The translations under genes were made by a program, and so were the position numbers. Source: Opitutaceae bacterium (GTDB lineage Bacteria > Verrucomicrobiota > Verrucomicrobiia > Opitutales > Opitutaceae). Taken from it: a stretch of DNA of 64,000 nt. The stretch lies in NCBI GenBank assembly GCA_016795545.1, contig JAEUGX010000050.1, forward strand, positions 1 through 64,000, written 5' to 3'. Of the stretch, positions 34,202-43,060 are shown one piece after another (within the stretch, counting starts at the first letter, position 1; every line of letters starts with the position of its first letter). The notes under the pieces were generated by a model, which was given only the letters and a program-made list of their open reading frames with translations, made no database searches and was not told the DNA's origin.

Positions 34202-35875
34202 ATGAGTTCGTTAATGCAAGAACTGCTCGCCCAGAGCTCCTTCGACAAGCTGAAGGAAGGCACCATCGTCTCGGGCGTCATCACTGAAATCCGCGCCAAC
34301 GAGGTCGTCGTCGACATCGGCGGCAAGGCCGAGGGCGTCATCCCCGCCAACGAGTTTACCGATCTCGGCGAGCTCCAGATCGGCTCCACGATCGAGGTCA
34401 TCCTCGAGAAGCTCGAGGACAAGGAGGGCAATCCCATCCTGTCGTATGAGCAGGCCCAGCAGAAGAAGAACTGGGAGAACATTCTCCAGAAGTGCCAGGA
34501 GGGCGCCGTGGTCGCCGGCCGCGTCAAGGCCAAGGTCAAGGGCGGCCTGATCGTTTCGATCGGCGTCGACTCCTTCCTCCCGGCCTCGCACATCGACATC
34601 CAGCCGCCGAAGAACCTGGATCAGTACGTCGGCCAGACCTACGACTTCAAGGTCCTCAAGATCAATCACGAGCGGAAGAACATCGTGCTCTCCCGCCGCG
34701 AGCTCATCGAGGAGCAGCGCATCAACAAGCGCCGCGACCTGCTCGAGAAGCTCCAGCCGGGCCAGATCCGCAAGGGCATCGTCAAGAACATCACCGATTT
34801 CGGCGCGTTCATCGACCTCGATGGCATGGACGGCCTGCTGCACATCACCGACATGAGCTGGGGCCGCATCGGCCACCCGACCGAGCTGCTGAAGCAAGGC
34901 GAGGAGATCGAGGTGATGATCATCGACATCAACCGCGAGAAGGAGCGAGTCTCCCTCGGCCTCAAGCAGACCAAGAACAATCCCTGGGACAACATCGACC
35001 ACAAGTTCCCCGTCGGGTCCAAGATCCACGGCAAGGTGGTCAATCTCGTCCCCTACGGCGCCTTCATCGAGCTCGAGCCCGGCGTCGAGGGCCTGGTCCA
35101 CATCACCGAGATGTCCTGGACGAAGCGCATCAGCAAGCCCTCCGAGCTGCTCAAGGTCGGTCAGGAGCTCGATGCGGTCGTGCTCGGCATCCAGCGCGAG
35201 GAGCAGAAGATCTCGCTCGGCCTCCGCCAGCTGGAGCCGAATCCGTGGGACATGGTCCGCCACAACTACCCGGTGGGCGCCCGCGTCCGCGGCAAGGTGC
35301 GCAACATGACGACCTACGGCGCCTTCGTCGAACTCGAGGAAGGCATCGACGGCATGGTGCACGTCTCGGACATGTCCTGGACCCGCAAGATCAACCACCC
35401 GTCCGAGATGCTCAAGAAGGGCGACGAGGTGGACGCGATCGTCCTCGACGTCGATCCGAACCAGCAGCGCATCAGCCTCGGCATGAAGCAGCTCTCCACC
35501 GATCCGTGGACCGACATCGACAGCTTCTTCCGGATCGGCGACGTCGTCCCGGGTGTGATCTCCAAGGTCACCACCTTCGGCGCCTTCGTCGAGCTGAAGG
35601 ACGGCATCGACGGCCTCGTGCACATCAGCCAGATCCAGGAAGACCGGGTCGACAAGGTGAAGGACGTGCTCAAGCCCGGCCAGGAAGTCACCGCTCGCGT
35701 CATCAAGATCGACCGCGAACAGCGCCGCATCGGCCTGAGCATCAAGGCCGCCAACTACTCGGCCGAGCAGCTCGCGCAGGAGACGGCGACCTACGACCAG
35801 TTCGCGAAGAGCTCGGGCGGCACCGACCTCACCAACCTCGGCGACATCTTCGACGAGGCTTCGAAGAAGGAGTAA
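34202..35875 (+). CDS. rpsA: 30S ribosomal protein S1
   Basis: A 557-residue protein of six tandem S1 RNA-binding domains, roughly at residues 18-88, 101-170, 188-260, 274-345, 360-430 and 446-515. The central domains carry the usual GxFVELexGxxGLVHIS pattern (GAFIELEPGVEGLVHITEMSW, GAFVELEEGIDGMVHVSDMSW). It binds mRNA on the 30S subunit to start translation. It is preceded by a 195-base structured leader and followed by a strong terminator, so it is its own transcription unit. Confidence 0.95.
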   Translation: MSSLMQELLAQSSFDKLKEGTIVSGVITEIRANEVVVDIGGKAEGVIPANEFTDLGELQIGSTIEVILEKLEDKEGNPILSYEQAQQKKNWENILQKCQEGAVVAGRVKAKVKGGLIVSIGVDSFLPASHIDIQPPKNLDQYVGQTYDFKVLKINHERKNIVLSRRELIEEQRINKRRDLLEKLQPGQIRKGIVKNITDFGAFIDLDGMDGLLHITDMSWGRIGHPTELLKQGEEIEVMIIDINREKERVSLGLKQTKNNPWDNIDHKFPVGSKIHGKVVNLVPYGAFIELEPGVEGLVHITEMSWTKRISKPSELLKVGQELDAVVLGIQREEQKISLGLRQLEPNPWDMVRHNYPVGARVRGKVRNMTTYGAFVELEEGIDGMVHVSDMSWTRKINHPSEMLKKGDEVDAIVLDVDPNQQRISLGMKQLSTDPWTDIDSFFRIGDVVPGVISKVTTFGAFVELKDGIDGLVHISQIQEDRVDKVKDVLKPGQEVTARVIKIDREQRRIGLSIKAANYSAEQLAQETATYDQFAKSSGGTDLTNLGDIFDEASKKE

Positions 35876-35900
35876 GCGGCCAACGCCTTCATCCCTTCCC

Positions 35901-35931
35901 GGGCGCCGACGCTGGTCGGCGCCCTTTTTTT
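35901..35931 (+). terminator. Strong rho-independent terminator of rpsA
   Basis: A perfect 10-base stem GGGCGCCGAC/GTCGGCGCCC (35901-35910 and 35915-35924) with a GCTG loop is followed by seven T bases (35925-35931). It is 25 bases after the rpsA stop. Confidence 0.92.
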
Positions 35932-36001
35932 GCAGGTCGGGCCGGGGCCGGCTCCAACCTCCGGCTGGCGAAATCGGCAAAGTCATGCATCGGTGTGGGT
36001 G

Positions 36002-36718
36002 GTGAGCTTCAAGGACCATTTCTCGTCCAAGGCCGCGGTCTACGCCAAGGCGCGCCCGACGTACCCGCCGGCCCTGTTCTCGGCCCTCGCGGGCTTGGCG
36101 CCGGGGCGCACCCTGGCCTGGGATTGCGGCGCGGGCAACGGCCAGGCCTCGCTCGGCCTGGCGGCGCATTTCGAACGCGTGGTGGCGACCGAGCCGAGCG
36201 CCGCGCAGCTGGCGGAGGCCGCCCCGCATCCGCGGGTCACCTATCTGCCGGGAGCGGAACTGGCCCCGTCCCTCGCCCCGGGATCGGTCGACCTGGTGAC
36301 CGCGGCGCAGGCGGCCCATTGGTTCGATCGCGAAAAATTCTACGGCGAGGTGCGCCGCGTGCTGCGTCCTGGAGGGGCGGTGGCGCTGTGGACTTACGCC
36401 CTGTGCCAGGTGACGCCGGAGATCGACGCGCTCGTGGATCGCTTCTACAGCGAGATCGTCGGTCCGTACTGGCCCCCCGAGCGACGGCACACGGAGAGCG
36501 GTTACCGCGAGTTCGCGTTTCCCGCCCTGGCGATGGAGCACGAGTGGACGCTCGACGAGTTTGTCACCTACCTGCGCACGTGGTCGGCCGTGACACGGTA
36601 CACCCAGGCGCTGGGGGTCGATCCGGTGACCCCGCTGCAGCGGCAGCTTGTCCAGGCGTGGGGTTCGCCTCGCCGGCTCATCCGCTGGCCGCTCCGGGGG
36701 CGCGTCGGAACCGTGTAG
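36002..36718 (+). CDS. Class I SAM-dependent methyltransferase
   Basis: A 238-residue protein with motif I LAWDCGAGNGQAS, an acidic end to strand 2 (VVATEPSAAQL), the motif IV region SVDLVTAAQAAHWFD and EVRRVLRPGGAVALW. The order and spacing are those of Methyltransf_11-type enzymes, and the AAHWFD phrase and LRTWSAVTRY tail resemble a widespread group of unknown substrate. A GTG at 36002 (SFKDHFSSKA) is preferred; GTG codons at 35993 and 35999 are possible too. It converges with the cardiolipin-synthase-like gene, 11 bases apart. Confidence 0.75.
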   Translation: MSFKDHFSSKAAVYAKARPTYPPALFSALAGLAPGRTLAWDCGAGNGQASLGLAAHFERVVATEPSAAQLAEAAPHPRVTYLPGAELAPSLAPGSVDLVTAAQAAHWFDREKFYGEVRRVLRPGGAVALWTYALCQVTPEIDALVDRFYSEIVGPYWPPERRHTESGYREFAFPALAMEHEWTLDEFVTYLRTWSAVTRYTQALGVDPVTPLQRQLVQAWGSPRRLIRWPLRGRVGTV

Positions 36719-36729
36719 CCGGCACCCCG

Positions 36730-38178
36730 TCAGAGCAGCGGCGCCAGCAGCCGGGCGATCTCCTCGCCGATCGTCGGGAAGAGCCGGGGTTTCGACGGCG
36801 ACTCCGGCAGCGGCTTCGAGGCCGCGAAGACGTCCGTGATCCAGGCTCTCATGGCCTCGGCTTCCGGACGCGAGTAGGTGACCGCACCGACCTCGAAGTT
36901 GAGGAAAAGGCTGCGCAGGTCCATGTTCGCTGATCCGAAAAGGCCGGTCTCCCCGTCGATGAGCATCAGCTTGGCGTGGTTCATGCCGGACTGATAGAGC
37001 AGCACCTTGACCCCGGCGGCCTGGAGCGCCCGGAGGTAGTGGCGGCGGGCGAGGTCGGGAAGCAGGTGATTGGAGCGCGCGGGCACGACCAGGCGCACGT
37101 CGATGCCCGCGCGGGCCTGCACCTGCAGGGAGCGGAAGAGCACCTCGTCGGGAATGAAGTAGGGCGTCACGATCCAGATGCTGCGCTCGGCCTGCTGCAC
37201 GAGCGACAGGATGCCCTCGTAGAGCGGATCGCCGCTGGCGTCGGGGCCGCTGGTCACGATCTGGATTTCGCTCTCGCCGGCCGGCAGCGGCACCCCCGGG
37301 GGGAGTTCCTTCTGCAGGTCGGACAGGCGCTGGCCGCTGGCGAAGGCCCAGTCGGTGAGAAAAATCTCGTTGAGGAGCGCGACGGCGGGCCCCTCGATCA
37401 CCGCACCGAGGTCGCGCCAGCGCCGCTTGAGCGGGGTGGGGCCCATGTATTCGAGCGCGAGGTTGCGTCCGCCGAGCGCCGCGACCCGGTGGTCGATGAC
37501 CGCGATCTTGCGGTGGTTGCGGAGGTTGGCCGAGCCGCGGGTCTGGAGGGGCAGCACCGGCATGAACTTCACGACCTCGCCGCCGGCGCGCCGGATCGGA
37601 TCGCAGAACGAGCCGCTGCTCATGAAGCAGCCGAGCGAGTCGAGCAGCAGGCGGACCTTCACGCCCTCGCGGGCGCGTTGGGCCAGGAGCTTGACGACCT
37701 TGCGCCCCACCTGGTCGCGGCCGAGGATGAAGGTCATCAGATGGATGGTGTGATTCGCCTCGCGCAGGCCCCGTTCGAGGGCGGCGTAGGCGTCCTCGCC
37801 CGACGTCAGTAACTGGACGCGGTTGCCGGCCACCGGGGGACAGGACCCGTTCAGGGCGAATACCCGGGCCGCGAAGGTTTGGGCTGACGGTCCGGCGGGC
37901 ACTCCCGGCAGCACGGGACAAAGCCGGCCCTTCAGGCTGGCGAGCCGACGGATCTTGCGGCCGCCGAAGAGGAGGAAGAGCGGCACACCGAGGTACGGCA
38001 CGAAGGCGATGGCCAGGAGCCAGGCGAACGTGTTGCCCGGCTGCTTGCGTTCGCTCATCAGGCGCGCGATGGCGAAAAACGCCAGGAGGAAGCCCGCCAC
38101 CGTCAGCAGGTGGGGCAGCAAGCCATTCTCGATCGGGTGCTCGATAAACCGATCATAGAATGCGCCGAGGGTCTCCAT
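36730..38178 (-). CDS. Cardiolipin synthase-like phospholipase D protein
   Basis: A 482-residue protein: two N-terminal membrane helices (residues about 22-40 and 52-71), then two phospholipase D HKD motifs, H222-x-K224-x4-D229 and H401-x-K403-x4-D408, both intact. The layout equals that of ClsA-type cardiolipin synthases, which join two phosphatidylglycerols. The longer open frame upstream is excluded because it runs antisense across the tRNA-Tyr gene. Substrate is family inference. Confidence 0.85.
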   Translation of the reverse strand: METLGAFYDRFIEHPIENGLLPHLLTVAGFLLAFFAIARLMSERKQPGNTFAWLLAIAFVPYLGVPLFLLFGGRKIRRLASLKGRLCPVLPGVPAGPSAQTFAARVFALNGSCPPVAGNRVQLLTSGEDAYAALERGLREANHTIHLMTFILGRDQVGRKVVKLLAQRAREGVKVRLLLDSLGCFMSSGSFCDPIRRAGGEVVKFMPVLPLQTRGSANLRNHRKIAVIDHRVAALGGRNLALEYMGPTPLKRRWRDLGAVIEGPAVALLNEIFLTDWAFASGQRLSDLQKELPPGVPLPAGESEIQIVTSGPDASGDPLYEGILSLVQQAERSIWIVTPYFIPDEVLFRSLQVQARAGIDVRLVVPARSNHLLPDLARRHYLRALQAAGVKVLLYQSGMNHAKLMLIDGETGLFGSANMDLRSLFLNFEVGAVTYSRPEAEAMRAWITDVFAASKPLPESPSKPRLFPTIGEEIARLLAPLL

Positions 38179-38360
38179 CGCTCCCGGTAAATGCGTGACG
38201 AAAGCGGGCTTGGCAAGCGGAGGCTGCCGCGATCCTGCGGGAGGCCGGCAAGCCCGGTCCGGCATCTCGATTTCCGGCCGTGCCGGCAGGGGTGAAACAG
38301 GAGAAAAAACCGCTTGGCAAAGCGGGCAAAGTACCCTTCCTTCGGCGCTCCTATTGTTTT

Positions 38361-38447
38361 GGTGGAATAGCGAAGTGGCCAAACGCGACTGACTGTAAAT
38401 CAGTTGGACATCGTCCTTCGGTGGTTCGAATCCACCTTCCACCACCA
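38361..38447 (+). tRNA. tRNA-Tyr(GTA)
   Basis: A type II tRNA with acceptor GGTGGAA/TTCCACC, anticodon stem ACTGA/TCAGT with loop CTGTAAA (anticodon GTA), a long variable arm and T arm GGTGG-TTCGAAT-CCACC. A73 is followed by encoded CCA at 38445-38447. It is opposite in orientation to both flanking protein genes. Confidence 0.93.
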
Positions 38448-38466
38448 ATTTCCAGGTCTGGCCGGG

Positions 38467-39237
38467 TCATTTCCGCGCCACGATCAGGCGGACCGAGTAC
38501 CGAACCAGCAGGGCGGCGATATCCGCGGGGGGTGGGGCGTCGGTCACGACGGCGTGGAGGCGGCGGGGATGCAAGGTGATGGCGGCGGCGCGGCGGCCGA
38601 ACTTGCTTGAGTCGAGCAGCAGGATGACCCGGTCAGAAATGGCCGCGAGCGCGCGCTTCACCTCGATCTCGAGAGGATTGGGGTCGGTGGGCCCCCGCTC
38701 GGCGTCGAAGGCCGTGGCGCTCAGGAAGCACAGGGTGGCGGCCTGGCTCCGGATGGACTTGAGAGCCTCCGGGCCGGTGACGTTGCCGGAGATCGGGCTG
38801 ACCCAGCCGCTGGCGATCCTGACCGGAAGCGCAGGGCGGAGCGTCCGCAGCCGCAGCGCGACGGGCAGGCTGTTGGTCAGGATCGAGACGCGTTCCGCTG
38901 GCAGATGTCCCACGAGCGTCGCCACCGTGGTCCCGCCTTCCATCGCCACCACGTCGCCCACGCGGATGAAGGTCCGGGCGGCGCAGGCGGCAATCCGCTC
39001 CTTGGCCGAGTTGGCGGCGGCGGCCTTCACCTCAAAATCGGGTTCGCCGGCGGCGCGACTGCTCATCTCGGCACCGCCGCGGACACGTCGCAGGAGCCCC
39101 TGTTCCTCCAGCAGCCGGAGGTCCCGCCAGACCGTCATCGGTGTTACCGCGAGCAGGCGCACAAGCTCGCGGCCGGCCACGCGGCCGCGGTCTCGCAAGC
39201 GGGTAAGGATACGTTGGTGGCGACTGGAGGCGTTCAT
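38467..39237 (-). CDS. DeoR-family sugar-operon regulator
   Basis: A 256-residue DeoR/GlpR-type repressor: N-terminal helix-turn-helix (SRHQRILTRLRDRGRVAGRELVRLLAVTPMTVWRDLRLLEEQGLLRRVRGGA) followed by the ribose-isomerase-like sensor domain with MEGGTTVATLVGHL, SILTNSLPVALRL, and a late LLLDSSKFG motif. Family sensors bind phosphosugars, for example fructose or glucosamine phosphates. It is divergent from a sugar kinase/isomerase operon, from which it is separated by a short A+T-rich gap holding three TGTTA repeats. Confidence 0.9.
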   Translation of the reverse strand: MNASSRHQRILTRLRDRGRVAGRELVRLLAVTPMTVWRDLRLLEEQGLLRRVRGGAEMSSRAAGEPDFEVKAAAANSAKERIAACAARTFIRVGDVVAMEGGTTVATLVGHLPAERVSILTNSLPVALRLRTLRPALPVRIASGWVSPISGNVTGPEALKSIRSQAATLCFLSATAFDAERGPTDPNPLEIEVKRALAAISDRVILLLDSSKFGRRAAAITLHPRRLHAVVTDAPPPADIAALLVRYSVRLIVARK

Positions 39238-39243
39238 GCCGAT

Positions 39244-39278
39244 TGTTATGTTCTCCCGAATGATGTTAGAAAATGTTA
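39244..39278. promoter_or_regulatory. Three phased TGTTA repeats, probable DeoR operator
   Basis: TGTTA occurs at 39244-39248, 39264-39268 and 39274-39278, spaced 20 and 10 bases, that is whole helical turns. The patch is A+T-rich and lies in the 83-base divergent gap between the deoR-type gene and the kinase operon. DeoR family proteins often bind short direct repeats, so this is a likely operator, unproven. Confidence 0.5.
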
Positions 39279-39320
39279 TTTTGCTCGTTTGCCAGCGGCC
39301 GCGCCGGAAATGTGCGGGCG

Positions 39321-40292
39321 ATGAAAGCCTACCTGGGCATCGACGGCGGTGGCAGCCACACGCACGCGATCTTGGTCAGCCCGAGGGGTCGGGTGCTGGG
39401 GCGGGGCGAGGCCGGGCCGTCGAACTACCACGGGGTCGGGCTGAAGGTCGCCGGCGCCAATCTGCGGAAGGCGGCCGAGCGGGCCTGGGCCGATGCGGGC
39501 CAGCCTTTTCAGGCGGCGGCGGCGGCATTCCTGGGGTGCGCCGGGGTGAAGGCGGAGCGCGATGCGGCGCGGGTGACCGCTGAGGCCGAGGGGGTGGGCT
39601 TGGCCCCGGCCGGGCAGGTGACCGTGGTCAACGACCTGCACAATGCCCTCGCGGGGGGGCTGGCCGGACAACCGGGTATCGCGCTCATCGCGGGCACGGG
39701 GACCAATTGCCTCGGACGGGATGCGACCGGCGCGACCTGCATGTGCGGCGGGTGGGGCTGGCTGCTCGACGACGAGGGCGGAGGGTTCGGGCTGGCGGTC
39801 GCCGCGCTGCGCGCCGCTGTGCGCGGCGCGGACGGCCGGATCCCTCCGACGCGGCTGTTGCCGGCGGGGCTGGCCTTCTTCGGACTCACGCATCCCGATG
39901 AACTGCTGGCACGACTCTATGTCGACGCCTGGACGCCGGACGAAGTGGCGGCCTTTGCTCCGGTGGTCATGCGGCTTGCGGAGGAGGGAGATGCCGCCGC
40001 GATCGGCGTGCTGCGCAACGGGGCGGCGGCTCTTGCCGGACTGGTGGCCGGGGCCGCGAAGCCGCTGTCGTTTCCCGCCGGCCCGTCGGTGGTCGTGCTC
40101 GGCGGCTGCGCGCGGTCGGGCTCGCCGTATCAGCCGATGATCGAGGCCGCCATCCGCCGCCTGTGCCCCGAGGCCAGACTTGGCGCGCCGGCGCTCTCTC
40201 CCGTCCACGGCGCGGCCGTCAACTGCCTGCGTGCCGCGGGGTGCGATCCGCGACCCTTGCTGGATTTGCTGGCCGCCCATATCCCATGCTGA
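39321..40292 (+). CDS. BadF/NagK-type sugar kinase (N-acetylglucosamine kinase-like)
   Basis: A 323-residue actin-fold kinase of the BadF/BadG/BcrA/BcrD group. It starts KAYLGIDGGGSHTHAILVS (phosphate 1 motif) and carries VVNDLHNALAGG and ALIAGTGTNCLG (adenosine/phosphate 2 region), then GGWGWLLDDEGGGFGLAVAALRAAVRG, a segment seen in N-acetylglucosamine kinases. The sugar is not certain; GlcNAc or glucose-type sugars are plausible. It is first in an overlapping operon with the isomerases, and its stop overlaps the next start by 7 bases. The DeoR gene is divergent. Confidence 0.78.
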   Translation: MKAYLGIDGGGSHTHAILVSPRGRVLGRGEAGPSNYHGVGLKVAGANLRKAAERAWADAGQPFQAAAAAFLGCAGVKAERDAARVTAEAEGVGLAPAGQVTVVNDLHNALAGGLAGQPGIALIAGTGTNCLGRDATGATCMCGGWGWLLDDEGGGFGLAVAALRAAVRGADGRIPPTRLLPAGLAFFGLTHPDELLARLYVDAWTPDEVAAFAPVVMRLAEEGDAAAIGVLRNGAAALAGLVAGAAKPLSFPAGPSVVVLGGCARSGSPYQPMIEAAIRRLCPEARLGAPALSPVHGAAVNCLRAAGCDPRPLLDLLAAHIPC

Positions 40293-40876
40293 ACCTGATT
40301 CATCCCTCCGACCTGAGCGTGACCCATGGACTCGACTCCGCCCGGATCGGCACGAGGCCGCTGGTGCAGCGGCGTCTGGCCGATCTGCGCGGCTGCTTCG
40401 CGGACGTGCCGGCGTATGAGGCCGCCCTGGCGCGCGACAACCCGCTGATCTATGCGGTCACGGCCGTCGAGCCTGCCGCAGGCGACGGCCAGCTCCACTA
40501 TGGTCTGGGCGTGCTCTATCCCGGCCGGGTCGGCGACGAGTACCACCTGACCAAGGGGCATCACCATGCCCATCGCCCCGCCGCCGAAGTGTATGTCGGA
40601 CTGGCGGGCGCCGGCGCGATGCTGCTGGAAGACGAGGCGACGGGTGAAAGCCGGCTGGTTCCGCTGGCACGGAACACCGTCGTTTATGTGCCCGGCCATA
40701 CCGCGCATCGCACGATCAACACGGGTGCGGAGCCCCTGGTCTATCTGGGCATCTATCCGGCCAACGCGGGCCATGACTACGCGGTCGTTGGCCAGCGCAA
40801 CTTCCGTCAGGTTGTGGTCGATCGCGGCGGTCTCCCCACCTTGGTTGAAAGAGCGGTGCTTTCCCTCAGGCCATGA
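40286..40876 (+). CDS. Cupin-type glucose-6-phosphate isomerase
   Basis: A 196-residue cupin of the archaeal-type phosphoglucose isomerase family. The metal motif EYHLTKGHHHAHRPAAEVYVG and the second cupin segment VVYVPGHTAHRTINTG match the family. It would interconvert glucose and fructose 6-phosphates in a metal-dependent way. The ATG at 40286 overlaps the kinase stop and is preferred to earlier in-frame starts that would lie inside the kinase gene. The next gene starts at ATGA. Confidence 0.8.
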   Translation: MLNLIHPSDLSVTHGLDSARIGTRPLVQRRLADLRGCFADVPAYEAALARDNPLIYAVTAVEPAAGDGQLHYGLGVLYPGRVGDEYHLTKGHHHAHRPAAEVYVGLAGAGAMLLEDEATGESRLVPLARNTVVYVPGHTAHRTINTGAEPLVYLGIYPANAGHDYAVVGQRNFRQVVVDRGGLPTLVERAVLSLRP

Positions 40877-41268
40877 ACTACGTCGTCAAACCCATTCCCT
40901 CCGGCAAGCCGCCTGTCTCCCAGGTAGAGCGTCCCTGGGGGCATTTCCGGCAATATGCCTTCAACCAGGAGGTCACGGTTTCGTTGATGACGGTTCGCGC
41001 TGGCCAGCGTCTGTCACTGCAGGCGCACACGGGCCGGGCCGAGCTGTGGATCGTGCTCGACGACGGCGCGATCGTGCAGGTGGGCGAAAGCATCGCGACG
41101 CACCGGGCGGGGGACGAGGTCTGGATTCCCGCAGGCGTTCGGCACCGGCTCAGCGGGCCGCCGTCGGGAGCGCCGGTGCGCGTGCTGGAGGTGGCGTTCG
41201 GAAACTGGCAGCAGGACGACATCGTGCGCTACGCGGACGATTTTCAGCGGCCGGAGCGGGGCGAATGA
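40873..41268 (+). CDS. Cupin, phosphomannose isomerase type II-like domain
   Basis: A 131-residue cupin equal to the C-terminal isomerase domain of type II phosphomannose isomerases. Typical are VERPWGHFRQY, VSLMTVRAGQRLSLQAHTGRAELWIVLDDGAIVQVG and VWIPAGVRHRLSG. A stand-alone domain without the nucleotidyltransferase half may be a small isomerase or epimerase. The ATGA overlap with the previous gene shows translational coupling; the next gene begins 4 bases later. Confidence 0.75.
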   Translation: MNYVVKPIPSGKPPVSQVERPWGHFRQYAFNQEVTVSLMTVRAGQRLSLQAHTGRAELWIVLDDGAIVQVGESIATHRAGDEVWIPAGVRHRLSGPPSGAPVRVLEVAFGNWQQDDIVRYADDFQRPERGE

Positions 41269-41272
41269 CGGC

Positions 41273-43060
41273 ATGAACGGGCGCGCCGCCAATTACGACA
41301 AGTTTCCCTGCATCGCGATGCCCGCGCCGCACGCGGAGCACTACTGGCAAGGCTGGCCGGCAGTCGGCCGAAGGTTGCGCGAGGCGGTGGCGGCCGGTGG
41401 CTGGAAGCAGGCCGTGGTGGCGGTGGAGTGCTACAGCGGGGTTTTTGCGGAAGAGGTGCGGGAGGGCCTGCGGGCGGCGATGCGTCCCGATCTGCTGCTG
41501 GATTCGGCGCGGGCGTTGAAGCCGCCCGCGGAAGTCGACCAGTTGGTCGCGCCCTACCTCGGCGGCGACGATCCGGTGTTCGGCCGCTGGTGTGAGGAGC
41601 TCGAATTGGCTGACTTCTTCGACGCGGCCGGGGCCGCCGCGCTGCGTGGGGAACTGACCGGTCTGCCGGCCGGCGTCGCCGTCGTGATCGGACCGGGAGC
41701 CTCGTGGCTGGCGCCGGATGCGGATGTGCTCGTGTACGCCGATCTGCCGCGGTGGACGGGGCAATTGCGGCAGCGCCGGAACGAGGTGCCCAATCTCGGG
41801 GCGGAGAATCATGCGCTCAAGGCGGCGCTGAAATACAAGCGCGCCTACTTCATCGATTGGCGCGTGTGCGATCGGCACAAGCTCCGGACGATGGCGCAGT
41901 GGGACTTTCTGCTGGACACCGGTCGGCCGGGCGAGCCCCGGCTCATCACGGGCGAGGCCCATCGGGTAGCGTTGCGGACAGCGTCGCAACGGCCGTTTCG
42001 GGTGGTCCCGTTCTTCGACCCCGGTCCGTGGGGCGGGCAGTGGATGAAAGAGGTGTGCGACCTCGATCGCGCCGCCCCCAACTACGCCTGGTGCTTCGAT
42101 TGCGTGCCCGAGGAGAATTCGCTGCTCCTCGGCTTCGCGGGCGGCCGGGTGGAGATCCCGGCGCTCAACGTGGTGCTCGGCGAACCCGCGCTGCTGTTGG
42201 GCGACGAGGTCTACCGCCGGTTTGGCGCCGAGTTTCCCATCCGCTTCGATCTGCTCGACACCATCGGCGGGGGCAACCTCAGTTTCCAGGTTCATCCCAC
42301 GGTCGAGTACATGCGTGCGCATTTCGGCCTCCCGTACACGCAGGACGAAAGCTATTACATCCTGGACGCAGTCCCGGGCGGCTGCGTCTACCTCGGACGC
42401 CGCAACGGGTCCGCACCGGCGGAATTGATCGCCGCCCTGGAGGCGGCGCAGGCTGGCGGGGCGCCGTTCGACGACGCCCTGTTTGCCGGCCGGTTTCCTG
42501 CCCGCCGGCATGATCATTTCCTGATCCCGGCCGGGACACTGCATTGTTCGGGAGCCGGCACCATGGTGCTGGAGATTTCCGCCACGCCCTACCTCTTCAC
42601 CTTCAAGCTCTGGGATTGGAACCGCCTGGGACTCGACGGTCAGCCCCGGCCGCTCAACCTGGCCCGGGGCCGCGAGGTCATCCAGTGGGAGCGGGACGAG
42701 GACTATGCGCGCGCCCATTTGGTCAACCAGGTGACCGCTCTCGCCCGGGGCGACGGCTGGCGGGAGGAGCGCACGGGTCTGCACGCGTCCGGCTTCATCG
42801 AGTCCCGCCGGCATTGGTTCACTCATCCCGTGCCGCACCCGCGCACTGGAGGAGTGGAGGTGCTCAACTTGGTGGAAGGCGAGGCGGCCGTCGTCGAAAG
42901 CCCCACGGGGGCCTTCGCGCCCTTCGTGGTGCACTATGCGGAAACCTTCATCGTGCCGGCCGGCGCCGGCGACTATGTGATTCGCCCCGAGGTTCCGCTC
43001 GCGCCCTGTGCCACCGTGAAGGCCTTTGTGCGCCCAGGCGGGCCTATTCCGACTTCATGA
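41273..43060 (+). CDS. manA: Class I mannose-6-phosphate isomerase with long N-terminal domain
   Basis: A 595-residue protein. The C-terminal 330 residues are a class I phosphomannose isomerase: metal ligands in SFQVHP (Q339, H341), E359 in DESYYIL and H424 in IPAGTLHCSG. The first 250 residues are not part of the standard enzyme; they contain VVVIGPGASWLAPDADVLVYADLPRW, which faintly resembles the second half of a uridine-kinase-type fold without a P-loop (inference). Such long isomerases occur in several bacteria. It sits between the PMI-II-like cupin and the DapA-like gene (ATGA overlap). Confidence 0.78.
   Translation: MNGRAANYDKFPCIAMPAPHAEHYWQGWPAVGRRLREAVAAGGWKQAVVAVECYSGVFAEEVREGLRAAMRPDLLLDSARALKPPAEVDQLVAPYLGGDDPVFGRWCEELELADFFDAAGAAALRGELTGLPAGVAVVIGPGASWLAPDADVLVYADLPRWTGQLRQRRNEVPNLGAENHALKAALKYKRAYFIDWRVCDRHKLRTMAQWDFLLDTGRPGEPRLITGEAHRVALRTASQRPFRVVPFFDPGPWGGQWMKEVCDLDRAAPNYAWCFDCVPEENSLLLGFAGGRVEIPALNVVLGEPALLLGDEVYRRFGAEFPIRFDLLDTIGGGNLSFQVHPTVEYMRAHFGLPYTQDESYYILDAVPGGCVYLGRRNGSAPAELIAALEAAQAGGAPFDDALFAGRFPARRHDHFLIPAGTLHCSGAGTMVLEISATPYLFTFKLWDWNRLGLDGQPRPLNLARGREVIQWERDEDYARAHLVNQVTALARGDGWREERTGLHASGFIESRRHWFTHPVPHPRTGGVEVLNLVEGEAAVVESPTGAFAPFVVHYAETFIVPAGAGDYVIRPEVPLAPCATVKAFVRPGGPIPTS

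Noticed and set aside
34211..37921. 1236-codon open frame on the minus strand opposite rpsA
   Set aside because: It is opposite an S1 protein with six clear domains, and its translation is low-complexity (Asp/Leu/Val-rich) with no motif, as expected for antisense frames in G+C-rich genes.
38179..38448. N-terminal extension of the cardiolipin-synthase-like gene to 38448
   Set aside because: The extension is antisense to the tRNA-Tyr gene and adds a low-complexity segment before the membrane helices.
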